Source: UBA7239 sp964509075 (GTDB taxonomy: Bacteria; Pseudomonadota; Gammaproteobacteria; Pseudomonadales; UBA7239). Taken from it: a DNA stretch of 64,000 nt. Location of the stretch: assembly GCA_964509075.1 (NCBI GenBank), contig CAZDWC010000004.1, positions 186,001 to 250,000 of the forward strand, given 5' to 3'. Positions 55,069 through 63,434 of the stretch are shown one piece after another; the stretch's first letter is position 1, and each line of letters opens with the position of its first letter. A program made the translations under genes and the position numbers. The notes below the pieces were generated by a model that had not been told where the DNA came from, searched no databases, and worked only from the letters and a program-made list of their open reading frames with translations.

Positions 55069-56016
55069 TCATGTGCCGGTTTTTGTGTAACGCAGGAACT
55101 CGTCGTAATTGCGGATGTAGTCGCCAGCTTCGTAATGCTCGGAGGCGAATACCAGCAACACGGCATCGGCCGAATATTTGTACTGAATTCCCCATACCCC
55201 TGCCGGCAGGAACACGCCCTGATTGGGTTTTTGCAGGAGAAACTCCTGCCGTGTCTTGCCGTCATCGGCAACCACGCTCACATTGCCTTTTGCACAGATG
55301 AGAAACTGGTGGCACTTCTTGTGTGCGTGTTCGCCGCGCGTTTCCGCGCTGGGAACATCAAACACCATGAAATAGCGCTTCACCGGAAAAGGAATGTGCT
55401 GTTCGAATTCGCCAACCGTGAGATTGCCGCGAAGATCTGTTACCAGTGGCATGGTGTGAAGTGTTACGCCCTGCACGTTGGTGGCGCGAATTCCCGGCTT
55501 TTCATCTTCGGCAAAAGCGGAAGATACGCTGAGACGATTCTGCTGGTTGTTTTCATCGGCATAGCCGACGATGCGAGCAGGATTTCCCACCACAATAGCG
55601 TTGGCAGGTACCGAGCGTGTGACGACGGCGCCAGCGCCAATCATTGCGTGTTTGCCAATGGTAATGCCGGGCAGGATTGTGGCATTGGCGCCAATGGAAG
55701 CGCCCTTGCAGATCACGGTGCGCGGAAATTGTTCCGGGTATTGCTTGCTGCGCGGAAATGGATCATTGGTGAACGTCGCGTTGGGGCCGACGAACACATC
55801 ATCCTCAAGCGTAATGCCATCCCACAACTGCACACCGCATTTCACTGTGATGCGATCGCCGAGTATTACGTCGTTTTCAATGAAAACGTTATCGCAAATA
55901 TTGCATTCACTGCCAATGCGGGCGCCGGGCAGGACGTGAGCGAAAGCCCATATGCGTGAGTTCTTGCCGATTTGTGTCGATTCACAAATACCTTGCGCGT
56001 GTACAAAATAATCCAT
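55069..56016 (-). CDS. Bifunctional sugar N-acetyltransferase / dTDP-sugar 3,4-ketoisomerase (FdtD/WxcM-like)
   Basis: This 315-residue protein fuses a left-handed hexapeptide-repeat acetyltransferase (about 1-160) to a cupin of the FdtA/QdtA type (about 185-310) with the motif RGEHAHKKCHQF at 227-238. Fused proteins of this kind, such as Shewanella FdtD, isomerise dTDP-4-keto-6-deoxyglucose and later acetylate the 3-amino sugar, giving dTDP-Fuc3NAc or Qui3NAc. The aminotransferase for the middle step is encoded two genes upstream. RmlA and RmlB, needed for the precursor, are not in the window. Confidence 0.88.
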   Translation of the reverse strand: MDYFVHAQGICESTQIGKNSRIWAFAHVLPGARIGSECNICDNVFIENDVILGDRITVKCGVQLWDGITLEDDVFVGPNATFTNDPFPRSKQYPEQFPRTVICKGASIGANATILPGITIGKHAMIGAGAVVTRSVPANAIVVGNPARIVGYADENNQQNRLSVSSAFAEDEKPGIRATNVQGVTLHTMPLVTDLRGNLTVGEFEQHIPFPVKRYFMVFDVPSAETRGEHAHKKCHQFLICAKGNVSVVADDGKTRQEFLLQKPNQGVFLPAGVWGIQYKYSADAVLLVFASEHYEAGDYIRNYDEFLRYTKTGT

Positions 56017-56040
56017 GCGTATGCCTTGTTGCTGTCGTGG

Positions 56041-57003
56041 TTAATTATCGGCGTCAGATGGTTTGTGCGACGAGCGCCCGCCAAATGCATCCGCGCGCAT
56101 GACGACCGATAGCGGCCTGCCCTGCGTGTTGGCATAAGCGCGCCATACGTAGGCGCCCATGATGCCGATTCCCGCCGTGTTCAGTGCGCCGAAGAACAGA
56201 ACCGTTAATACGGTGGCAGCGTAGCCAGGCACTTCCACCCAACCTGTCATTTTCAGAACGATAACCATCAGACCGAACAACAGTGCGAACAATACACCCA
56301 TGCCACCGAAAGATATCAGCAGTTTTATCGGTAGATCCGAGAATGCAAAAATGCTGTCCATCAGATAGTTGATCTTCTTTTTCAGCGTCCAGGCGCTCAC
56401 GCCGTGCTGGCGTTCGCGACGCTGATAGGCAACAGTCTTGCGGCGGAAGCCGAGCCAGAACAACAGGCCGATCAGCGAGCTGTGTGATTCATCCAGTGCC
56501 AGCAGTTCATTGCGGAACTGCCGGTTGCAGCCAAACATGTCGACACCGCCTGCAGGAATTTCCGGAATGATGAACTTGCGATAAATCCACCAGAACACAT
56601 CGGACGACCAACGACTACGCAACGGATCATCGCGGCCGTCACGCGTGCCGACAACCACGTCGGCTTCATCTGCATCAAGAAGGCGGAAAAACTCCAGGGC
56701 AAGTTCCGGTGGTTCCTGCAAATCGGCAGCCATGACGGCGAAGTAGTCGCCATTGGCGGCCTGCATGCCTGTGCGTATGGCGGCGAATGAACCGTAATTG
56801 CGTGAATGCAACAACAGTTGCGAGCAGAACGGCATGGTCGGCAGCTGTTCGCGCAGAATGCGATAACAATTGTCCGGGCTGCCATCCACAACAATGACAA
56901 CTTCCAGTTTGCCCTGCAGAGCGCTGTTCATGTCGGTCAGCACCTGCAGCAGATCCGGCAGCGAACCCTCATTCTTGTAAACAGGGATAACCAGCGAGTA
57001 CAT
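56041..57003 (-). CDS. GT2 polyprenyl-phosphate sugar transferase (ArnC/GtrB/DPM1-like)
   Basis: This 320-residue protein has a cytoplasmic GT-A domain (YSLVIPVYKNEGSLP, VVDGSPDNCY, MAADLQEPPE) and two C-terminal helices (about 228-250 and 265-290), as in ArnC, GtrB and dolichol-phosphate-mannose synthase. These load a sugar onto undecaprenyl phosphate for use on the periplasmic side, which would feed the GT-C proteins of this block. The ATG at 57003 overlaps the aminotransferase stop as ATGA; an upstream reading to 57096 is less likely. Sugar specificity is unknown. Confidence 0.9.
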   Translation of the reverse strand: MYSLVIPVYKNEGSLPDLLQVLTDMNSALQGKLEVVIVVDGSPDNCYRILREQLPTMPFCSQLLLHSRNYGSFAAIRTGMQAANGDYFAVMAADLQEPPELALEFFRLLDADEADVVVGTRDGRDDPLRSRWSSDVFWWIYRKFIIPEIPAGGVDMFGCNRQFRNELLALDESHSSLIGLLFWLGFRRKTVAYQRRERQHGVSAWTLKKKINYLMDSIFAFSDLPIKLLISFGGMGVLFALLFGLMVIVLKMTGWVEVPGYAATVLTVLFFGALNTAGIGIMGAYVWRAYANTQGRPLSVVMRADAFGGRSSHKPSDADN

Positions 57004-58103
57004 CAGCAAGACCAGGCATTTAGGCAGCTGGAGATGGCATCCACTTCGTCCAGCGTCAGTTCCGGGTAGCAGGGCAGCGTCAGGATTTCCGCGCAATTCT
57101 TTTCACTGACAGCGAGTGACACACCGGCATAGTCCGCCTGCGCGGCAGGTTGCTGGTAATCCAGTATGGGATAGTGAACATCGCAGCCAATGCCATTCTG
57201 CGCGACATGATGCTTGAGGCTGTCGCGTTGCGTTGTGCGCACAACATACAAGTGCGCAACATGATCCTTGCCATGGATGGCTGGTTTGCGAATGGCGGGA
57301 TGGATAATTTTCTCGGCGTAACGCGCAGCAATTGTTCGACGCTTTTCGTTCCAGTCATTCAGGTGTTCCAGCTTGACGGACAGCAGTGCCGCCTGTAATT
57401 CATCAAGCCGGCTGTTGCGCGCACCGCTGTCGGCCACGGTGTATTTGCTGGTCCAGCCGTACTGGCGCAGGCTGCGCACGCGCTGGGCAAGATCATCGCG
57501 CGACGTCACCACGGCTCCGCCATCACCCAGCGCGCCGAGATTTTTGGTAGGAAAAAAACTGAATGCTGCAATGTCGCCAAAGCTGCCGGCTTTCTTGCCG
57601 CCGCGCTCGGCGCCATGTGCCTGTGCACAATCTTCGATCAGGGCAATGCCGTGTTTTTTCGACAATGCCAGCAACGGCTCCATGTCTGCCAGTTGACCAA
57701 ACAGATGGGTGATGATAATTGCGCGTGTTTTTCCGCTAATGGCGGCTGCAGCCGCAGCGGGATCCATCAACAGGTTGCTGTCGAGAATGTCGACATATAC
57801 AGCCCTGGCACCAATTGCACGGATGGCGGTACTGGAATAGAAGCCGGCATTGGCAACCGTGATGACTTCATCGCCTACACGCACACCAACAGCGCGCAAT
57901 GCCAGCTCGATGGCATCGGTGCCGTTGGCCACGCCAATGGCGTGGGCGCTGCCGCAATAATGGGCAAAGGCCTCTTCAAACCGCGTGACTTCCGGGCCCA
58001 TGGCATACCAGCCACTGTCGATGACACGCGCGGCAGCGGCGTGCAGCTTGGCCGCTATTGCCTGATTGTGCAAATTGAGATCGTTGATTTTATTAATGCT
58101 CAT
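57003..58103 (-). CDS. DegT/DnrJ/EryC1-type sugar aminotransferase (FdtB/QdtB-like)
   Basis: This 366-residue PLP enzyme transaminates a keto-sugar nucleotide. Family marks are GVANGTDAIELALRA, IEDCAQAHGA and the PLP lysine K187 in FFPTKNLGALGDGG. With the ketoisomerase/acetyltransferase nearby it probably makes a 3-amino-3,6-dideoxyhexose on dTDP. It starts 3 nt after the methyltransferase stop and ends in an ATGA overlap with the GT2 gene. Which epimer it forms cannot be read from the sequence. Confidence 0.92.
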   Translation of the reverse strand: MSINKINDLNLHNQAIAAKLHAAAARVIDSGWYAMGPEVTRFEEAFAHYCGSAHAIGVANGTDAIELALRAVGVRVGDEVITVANAGFYSSTAIRAIGARAVYVDILDSNLLMDPAAAAAAISGKTRAIIITHLFGQLADMEPLLALSKKHGIALIEDCAQAHGAERGGKKAGSFGDIAAFSFFPTKNLGALGDGGAVVTSRDDLAQRVRSLRQYGWTSKYTVADSGARNSRLDELQAALLSVKLEHLNDWNEKRRTIAARYAEKIIHPAIRKPAIHGKDHVAHLYVVRTTQRDSLKHHVAQNGIGCDVHYPILDYQQPAAQADYAGVSLAVSEKNCAEILTLPCYPELTLDEVDAISSCLNAWSC

Positions 58104-58106
58104 TTT

Positions 58107-59126
58107 TTATTTCCGGAATGCAAAATAGCCCATGGGAGTGACGACATCGGATGGCGTCATCGTCGCAATTGTGGCAGTAAAAGAAGCCGTGATAAATGCG
58201 AATTTCTGGATTTTGCTGGCTGGCAGTCCTTCCATCAGCAAGTGCTGGTCAACATAATGCTTGTAACCTTTTTCAGGCATGTCGAGATTGCTGTGCTCCA
58301 TGCCGAGAAAGCCGGCCTCCAGCGCCAGCTCGCGCATTTCGTTGATGTCAAAAATATACTTGTCTTCTATTTTCTCCAGGCGGCCGCGATCCCTGCCGAT
58401 CCACTTGTCTTTCATGATGTGGCGGGTCATGTGCTTGATGCGATCCCTGTCCTTCTCATCCAGCACGCCCCAGTGCGTGTTGTTGTCTATGCGCAACATC
58501 AAATCCGCCATGAAGGCGACCAGTATTTTTCCCTGCAGGACCGGCTCGTAAAAAATGGCCTGGCCGCCAGGGCGCAACAGTTTTGCCACGCGGTGAATGA
58601 TTTTCTTGTAGTCGATAAAGTGATGCAGCACGCTGTGCCCCACCACCAGATCGAAGCTGTTGTCACGAAATGGCAGAAAATTCGCGTCGCAGGCGTAGTA
58701 GCTGACCGGCGTGCCATCATCGCCTACCACGCCTGCTGCTTTTTGCAGGAATTTGGTAGAGATGTCGCAGGCGTGAACTGACTTGAACGGAAAGCGGTTG
58801 GCGAGCCCCCAGGTCAGCTGCCCGGTGCCGGAGCCGATCTCCAGTACATCGCCCATCACCGGCTGGTGCCTGTCAAACACCTGCTTCCAGTCCCTGGCCA
58901 CCTTTTCACGGCGCACATCATCAATATTGTGGTGATCGTCGTAGTCCATGCCTTCCAGATGGGTGAACAGCGACGGATCGGCGAGCAGCTGCGGGATGCC
59001 TTCGCGCACCGCATAACAGGCAGAACAGCGGGCGCAGTGCAAACCGTCTGCGCTGACATTCAGTGTGTCGCCATTGCAGCGTGGGCAGGCAAGAAGGGTA
59101 ATGTCGTACTTCATGTGAGATTGCAT
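58107..59126 (-). CDS. Class I methyltransferase with N-terminal Trm112-like zinc ribbon
   Basis: This 339-residue protein starts with a short zinc ribbon (CPRC, then CARC) of the Trm112/UPF0434 type. A SAM-binding Rossmann domain follows, with VLEIGSGTGQLTWGL, HACDIST and VVGHSVLHHFIDY. Such fusions are frequent in glycan clusters, where they may methylate a sugar or lipid. It is the first gene of the minus-strand glycan operon. The start is either 59126 or 59114 (MKYDITLLACP); neither has a strong ribosome site. Confidence 0.85.
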   Translation of the reverse strand: MQSHMKYDITLLACPRCNGDTLNVSADGLHCARCSACYAVREGIPQLLADPSLFTHLEGMDYDDHHNIDDVRREKVARDWKQVFDRHQPVMGDVLEIGSGTGQLTWGLANRFPFKSVHACDISTKFLQKAAGVVGDDGTPVSYYACDANFLPFRDNSFDLVVGHSVLHHFIDYKKIIHRVAKLLRPGGQAIFYEPVLQGKILVAFMADLMLRIDNNTHWGVLDEKDRDRIKHMTRHIMKDKWIGRDRGRLEKIEDKYIFDINEMRELALEAGFLGMEHSNLDMPEKGYKHYVDQHLLMEGLPASKIQKFAFITASFTATIATMTPSDVVTPMGYFAFRK

Positions 59127-59135
59127 GACCGGCCG

Positions 59136-59166
59136 TTGTGATTGTCGGCAGAGTATACTTATATAT
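59136..59166 (+). promoter_or_regulatory. Candidate typA promoter region
   Basis: TTGTGA, a 17-nt spacer and TTATAT, with overlapping -10-like TATACT and TATATT, about 115 nt before the TypA ATG and in the 148-bp gap to the divergent methyltransferase. The exact elements cannot be fixed by eye. Confidence 0.3.
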
Positions 59167-59274
59167 TGTGCATTGCCCTATCCCCTGACCTTATCGGTCG
59201 GGAAGGCTATCTCTGCCACGGCATGCGCCCGTATAATGCGCCCCCTTCACCCCGCCCCTCTTGGTTGTCTCCTC

Positions 59275-61110
59275 ATGTCCTCTGCCCGCCCCATCGAAAA
59301 ATTGCGCAATATCGCCATCATCGCCCACGTTGACCACGGCAAGACCACGCTGGTCGACAAACTGCTGAAACAGTCCGGTACGCTGGACCGCCGCGCGCAG
59401 GAAGCCGAGCGCGTGATGGACAGCAACGACCAGGAAAAAGAGCGCGGCATCACCATCCTCGCCAAGAACACCGGCGTGGACTGGAACGGCTACCGCATCA
59501 ACATCGTCGACACTCCCGGTCACGCCGATTTCGGTGGCGAGGTGGAGCGCGTGCTGTCGATGGTCGATTGCGTGCTGCTGCTGGTGGACGCCTTCGATGG
59601 TCCGATGCCACAGACGCGTTTCGTGACCAAGAAAGCCTTCGAGCACGGCCTGAAGCCGATTGTGGTGGTCAACAAAGTCGATCGCCCCGGCGCGCGTCCG
59701 CACTGGGTAATGGACCAGGTGTTTGATTTGTTTGACAAACTTGGCGCTACCGACGAGCAGCTGGACTTCCCGGTGATCTACGCCTCGGCACTGAACGGCG
59801 TGGCTGGCCCGGAACCGGACGAGTTGGCCGACGACATGACGCCGCTGTTCCAGATGATCGTAGACCGCGTGCAGCCGCCGGCCGTGGATCTGGACGGCCC
59901 GTTCCAGATGCAGATCTCGGCACTGGATTACTCCTCTTATGTGGGCGTAATCGGCATCGGCCGCATCAGCCGTGGCAAGATCAAGCCGGGCTCGCAGGTG
60001 AAAATCATCGGCGCCGACGGCAAGGTGCGCAGCGGCAAGTTGCTGCAGGTGATGGGTCACCTCGGTCTGGAACGCGTGGAAGTTGAAGAAGCCACAGCCG
60101 GCGACCTGGTGTGCATCACCGGCATCGAGAGTCTGTTCATTTCCGACACCATCTGTCACCCGGATGCCGTGGAAGCGCTGCCGCCATTAGTGGTGGACGA
60201 ACCAACCGTGAGCATGACTTTCCAGGTCAACAACTCGCCGTTTGCCGGCAAGGACGGCAAGTACGTCACCAGCCGCAACATCAAGGAGCGCCTGGAACGC
60301 GAGCTGCTGCACAATGTGGCGCTGCGCGTGGCTGAAGGCGACAGCCCGGACAAGTTCGTGGTGTCCGGCCGTGGCGAACTGCATTTGTCGGTGCTGATAG
60401 AAAACATGCGCCGCGAAGGTTTCGAGCTGGGTGTGTCGCGCCCGGAAGTGGTCACGAAAGAGGTTGATGGCCAGATTCACGAGCCCTTCGAAATTGTGGT
60501 GATTGATGTTGAAGAACAACATCAAGGCCCGGTAATGGAAGAGATGGGTCGCCGCAAGGCCGAAATGAAGAACATGGAAATCGACGGCAAGGGCCGCGTG
60601 CGTCTCGAATATCTCGCGCCGTCGCGCGGGCTGATCGGTTTCCGCAACAGCTTCCTCACCATGACGTCGGGTTCCGGCATCATGACCAGCGTCTTCGATC
60701 ACTACGGCCCGGCCAAACCGGGTGAACTCGCCGGCCGCACCAACGGCGTGCTGGTGTCGATGACGCCGGGCAAGACGCTCGCTTACGGCTTGTTCAACCT
60801 GCAGGATCGCGGCCGTCTGTTTATTGACCCGAACGTGGACGTGTATGAAGGCCAGATCGTCGGCCTGCATTCGCGCGACAACGATCTCGTCGTCAATCCA
60901 ACCAAAGCGAAACAGCTCACCAACATCCGCGCCGCCGGCACCGACGAAGCTTTGATTCTGACGCCGCCAATTCGCCACACCCTGGAACAGGCGCTGGAGT
61001 TCATCGAAGACGACGAGCTGGTGGAAGTGACGCCGAACTTTGTGCGCTTGCGCAAAAAACTGCTCACCGAAAACGAGCGCAAGCGCGCGGGCAACAAGAA
61101 GAGCGATTGA
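59275..61110 (+). CDS. typA: Ribosome-associated translational GTPase TypA/BipA
   Basis: This 611-residue EF-G-like GTPase is involved in ribosome assembly and stress adaptation. The G domain has IAHVDHGKTT, the switch II region DTPGHADFGGEVER and NKVD. Domains II and III, the family-specific C-terminal region (SRGLIGFRNSFLTMTSGSG) and the tail with VRLRKK follow. The ATG at 59275 gives the normal length; an upstream extension is not conserved. A strong terminator follows. Confidence 0.97.
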   Translation: MSSARPIEKLRNIAIIAHVDHGKTTLVDKLLKQSGTLDRRAQEAERVMDSNDQEKERGITILAKNTGVDWNGYRINIVDTPGHADFGGEVERVLSMVDCVLLLVDAFDGPMPQTRFVTKKAFEHGLKPIVVVNKVDRPGARPHWVMDQVFDLFDKLGATDEQLDFPVIYASALNGVAGPEPDELADDMTPLFQMIVDRVQPPAVDLDGPFQMQISALDYSSYVGVIGIGRISRGKIKPGSQVKIIGADGKVRSGKLLQVMGHLGLERVEVEEATAGDLVCITGIESLFISDTICHPDAVEALPPLVVDEPTVSMTFQVNNSPFAGKDGKYVTSRNIKERLERELLHNVALRVAEGDSPDKFVVSGRGELHLSVLIENMRREGFELGVSRPEVVTKEVDGQIHEPFEIVVIDVEEQHQGPVMEEMGRRKAEMKNMEIDGKGRVRLEYLAPSRGLIGFRNSFLTMTSGSGIMTSVFDHYGPAKPGELAGRTNGVLVSMTPGKTLAYGLFNLQDRGRLFIDPNVDVYEGQIVGLHSRDNDLVVNPTKAKQLTNIRAAGTDEALILTPPIRHTLEQALEFIEDDELVEVTPNFVRLRKKLLTENERKRAGNKKSD

Positions 61111-61133
61111 TTTTTTCTCGATCGTACAGAAAC

Positions 61134-61161
61134 AAAAAAGGCAGCGTGAGCTGCCTTTTTT
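61134..61161. terminator. Bidirectional rho-independent terminator
   Basis: A perfect 12-bp stem, AAAAAAGGCAGC / GCTGCCTTTTTT, encloses a GTGA loop between convergent typA and btuB. The A- and T-tracts make it functional on both strands. Confidence 0.92.
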
Positions 61162-61182
61162 GTTGTGCCGAATAAAGCGGGA

Positions 61183-63027
61183 TTAAAATGTATAAGCCGC
61201 CTTAATCATTGCCGTGCGGCCGAGGTTGTAGAAGTCATTGGCCGTTGTGTATTCATTGTCAAAGACATTTTCTACTGACAGGCTCAACTTGAGTGCTTTC
61301 GTGACCATATAACTCGCACGCAAATCCACGGTGTTATAGCCGGCCAGCATAATGGTCTCTCCAGTGTTGGAGTCTTTGTCTGGTCTGTTCCCTTGCGCAG
61401 TCCAGCTGATGCCGGCTGACAATTGCTCCGAGAGTGTGCGATCAATATCGACACTCAGCTTGCTTTTCGCACGCCTTCTCAGACGTCCGCCGCTATTGGC
61501 ATCCTTGGGATTCAACAGGCTGGCACTCATGCCAAAGCGCCACTGATCAACCGTGATGCCGCCAGAGAGATCCATACCTTCTATCACGGCATCATTAATA
61601 TTCACGGCAGATGTCGTGCTATCAAAAGGGCCGGGGCCGAAACTGATGGGTTCCCACACAATCAGATTGCTGATTTCATTTCTGTACACACTGGCAGACC
61701 AGAAATAATGTTCGGCCTGGCCTTTAAAGCCCAGTTCGCCGCTGCGTGAATGCTCGGGTTGCACATCGGGATTGCCCACGTAAAAACAATTAAATCCCCA
61801 AAAACTGCAATATTCTTCAAGAGGGAAATAAAGATCATTAAAAGTGGGCGCCTTGAAAGCCGTGCCATAACTGGCAAAGAAATTGACGCTATCTGTTACA
61901 GCGTAACCGTAACCCAGATTCCAGGTTTTTTCAGTGCCGTACTGGCTGTTGCTGTCATGGCGCGCCCCGGCCTGGAACGTTTGCCGGCCGACGGCCAAGG
62001 TGTCTTGCAGGAAAATTGCCTTGTTGCGTCGATCATCATCAGTAAATGCTGTAGTGCTATCCAGCGTTTCAAAAGTGTATTCGAGGCCCGTCACCAGCGT
62101 ATTGCCTTTGCTGGTTTCAATGTCGGTCTGCCACAGAACATTGTCACGCTGAGTATCAAATATAACGCCAGAATCTTTCTCATCCTTCATCAGGCTTGCA
62201 GTAAGCGATGATTTAATATTGTCGGCAATCTGAAAACTGCCCTTGCCGCTAATCAGCTCACGATCGAGATCCACCTCGCCGACGTCGTATTCAGATTCCC
62301 CCTCGGTCCGATTGTAATTTAGCCCCAGCGTATGGCCTCCATCAATGTCGTATCCCAAAGCAATCGCCGTATTTTCACTATGAAAGGCATCGTGATCCGG
62401 ATCATATACGCTGGCGTTGATGCCATTCGTACTTTCGTAGGACTGGTTGATATTGTAGGAAAACGCATCAGCCCGCCCGCTGTGATTGAAGGCGTGTTGC
62501 TGCGCGCCGCGACTTCCCCAGCCGGCTGTCACCGTAGTGCGCGGCTTCTCTCCGCCTTTACGCGTAAAAATCTGGATAACGCCACCGATGGCATCATTGC
62601 CATATAGAGTCGTGGAAGGGCCGCGCACGATTTCAATGCGCTCAATCTGCTCAAGATCAAGAAACTCAATGGATGCCTGGCCATCACTCACCGTGTTGGT
62701 GCGCACACCATCAATCAGCACGATGGTCTGGTTGGCGGCTGCGCCGTGCAGAAACACCCCGGTGGTCGCTCCCTTGCCGCCAGCGCGCGACAAGTCCAGC
62801 CCCGCTTCACGACGCAGCAAACTGGCAACATCTTGCGGCTGTAAGCGCTCTATATCGTCACGCGTAATCACGGTGATGGCTGAAAGCGTTTCTGACAATT
62901 TCTGCTCGGTGCGATTGGCCGTCACCACCACCGTATCCATCGTTTCCTCGGCAACAACCGAAAACGACAAACTCGCCAGCACGGCAAATGCCAGCGGCGC
63001 TTTGTTCAAGGTAAAATATTTTTTCAT
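61183..63027 (-). CDS. btuB: TonB-dependent cobalamin receptor, BtuB-like
   Basis: This 614-residue outer-membrane receptor imports vitamin B12 or related corrinoids. It has a signal peptide ending near VVA-EE and a TonB box DTVVVTANR (31-39). The plug domain contains VLIDGVRTNTV and IEIVRGPSTTLYGNDAIGGVIQI, followed by a 22-strand-type barrel ending in the outer-membrane Phe (AAYTF). GAGG precedes the ATG. The cobalamin riboswitch about 140 nt upstream, on the same strand, supports the B12 assignment. Confidence 0.94.
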   Translation of the reverse strand: MKKYFTLNKAPLAFAVLASLSFSVVAEETMDTVVVTANRTEQKLSETLSAITVITRDDIERLQPQDVASLLRREAGLDLSRAGGKGATTGVFLHGAAANQTIVLIDGVRTNTVSDGQASIEFLDLEQIERIEIVRGPSTTLYGNDAIGGVIQIFTRKGGEKPRTTVTAGWGSRGAQQHAFNHSGRADAFSYNINQSYESTNGINASVYDPDHDAFHSENTAIALGYDIDGGHTLGLNYNRTEGESEYDVGEVDLDRELISGKGSFQIADNIKSSLTASLMKDEKDSGVIFDTQRDNVLWQTDIETSKGNTLVTGLEYTFETLDSTTAFTDDDRRNKAIFLQDTLAVGRQTFQAGARHDSNSQYGTEKTWNLGYGYAVTDSVNFFASYGTAFKAPTFNDLYFPLEEYCSFWGFNCFYVGNPDVQPEHSRSGELGFKGQAEHYFWSASVYRNEISNLIVWEPISFGPGPFDSTTSAVNINDAVIEGMDLSGGITVDQWRFGMSASLLNPKDANSGGRLRRRAKSKLSVDIDRTLSEQLSAGISWTAQGNRPDKDSNTGETIMLAGYNTVDLRASYMVTKALKLSLSVENVFDNEYTTANDFYNLGRTAMIKAAYTF

Positions 63028-63170
63028 GGGTAAACCTCAATGCATTGGTTAAACGCAGCAGCGCGAATGCGATTGAGAAGGGAAATACGGCAGACAGTGT
63101 GGCAACCTTGCATACACCAGCCGGATGAAGCCCTCCGCTCATCGTAGCTAACGGGAATAAATTCCCTTTG

Positions 63171-63360
63171 TGTCGCAGGCCGGTCTCCGGGCTCACAAGC
63201 GGTGATGTGCATCACCGGGCTGGCGCCTTCCCATGCGTTCTTGTTAAGAACAGTCACAGTGGCGTGTTGCCAGCTTTTACTTGTTTACCGTTGCGGGGGC
63301 AGCGCTGGCATTGCCGGTTTTCACCGTCGCACCAGACTTCCCGTTTAACCCCAAAGCCGG
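63171..63360 (-). ncRNA. Cobalamin (AdoCbl) riboswitch upstream of btuB
   Basis: On the minus strand, CTGGTGCGACGGTGAAAACC is followed by AATGCCAGC and GCTGCCCCCGCAACGGTAA, then GCCACTG (63257-63263), GGGAAGGCGCC and AGCCCGGAGACCGGCC (the B12 box, 63178-63193). These are the canonical conserved blocks in the right order. It should lower btuB expression when cobalamin is plentiful. The 407-bp gap 63028-63434 otherwise holds only leader sequence. Confidence 0.93.
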
Positions 63361-63434
63361 AAGGCTTGCAGGGACCTGTAACAGCGGGCGCACTGTAACG
63401 ATATTGATGGGCAGGAGCAAGGCCTGCGGGATCA

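Noticed and set aside
54988..55959. Plus-strand frame of 323 codons opposite the acetyltransferase/ketoisomerase
   Set aside because: The hexapeptide repeats and cupin motif on the minus strand identify the real gene.
57615..58781. Plus-strand frame of 388 codons opposite the aminotransferase and methyltransferase
   Set aside because: Both opposite genes carry intact family motifs, and the frame has no recognisable domain.
59191..60159. Minus-strand frame of 322 codons opposite the start of typA
   Set aside because: TypA is unmistakable; this is an antisense shadow rich in His/Gln/Val.
63402..63425. GGGCAGGAGCAAGGCCTGC considered as another REP hairpin
   Set aside because: Similar to the doublet at 14456-14517 but lacks a full stem and a partner; a solitary match this short is not persuasive.
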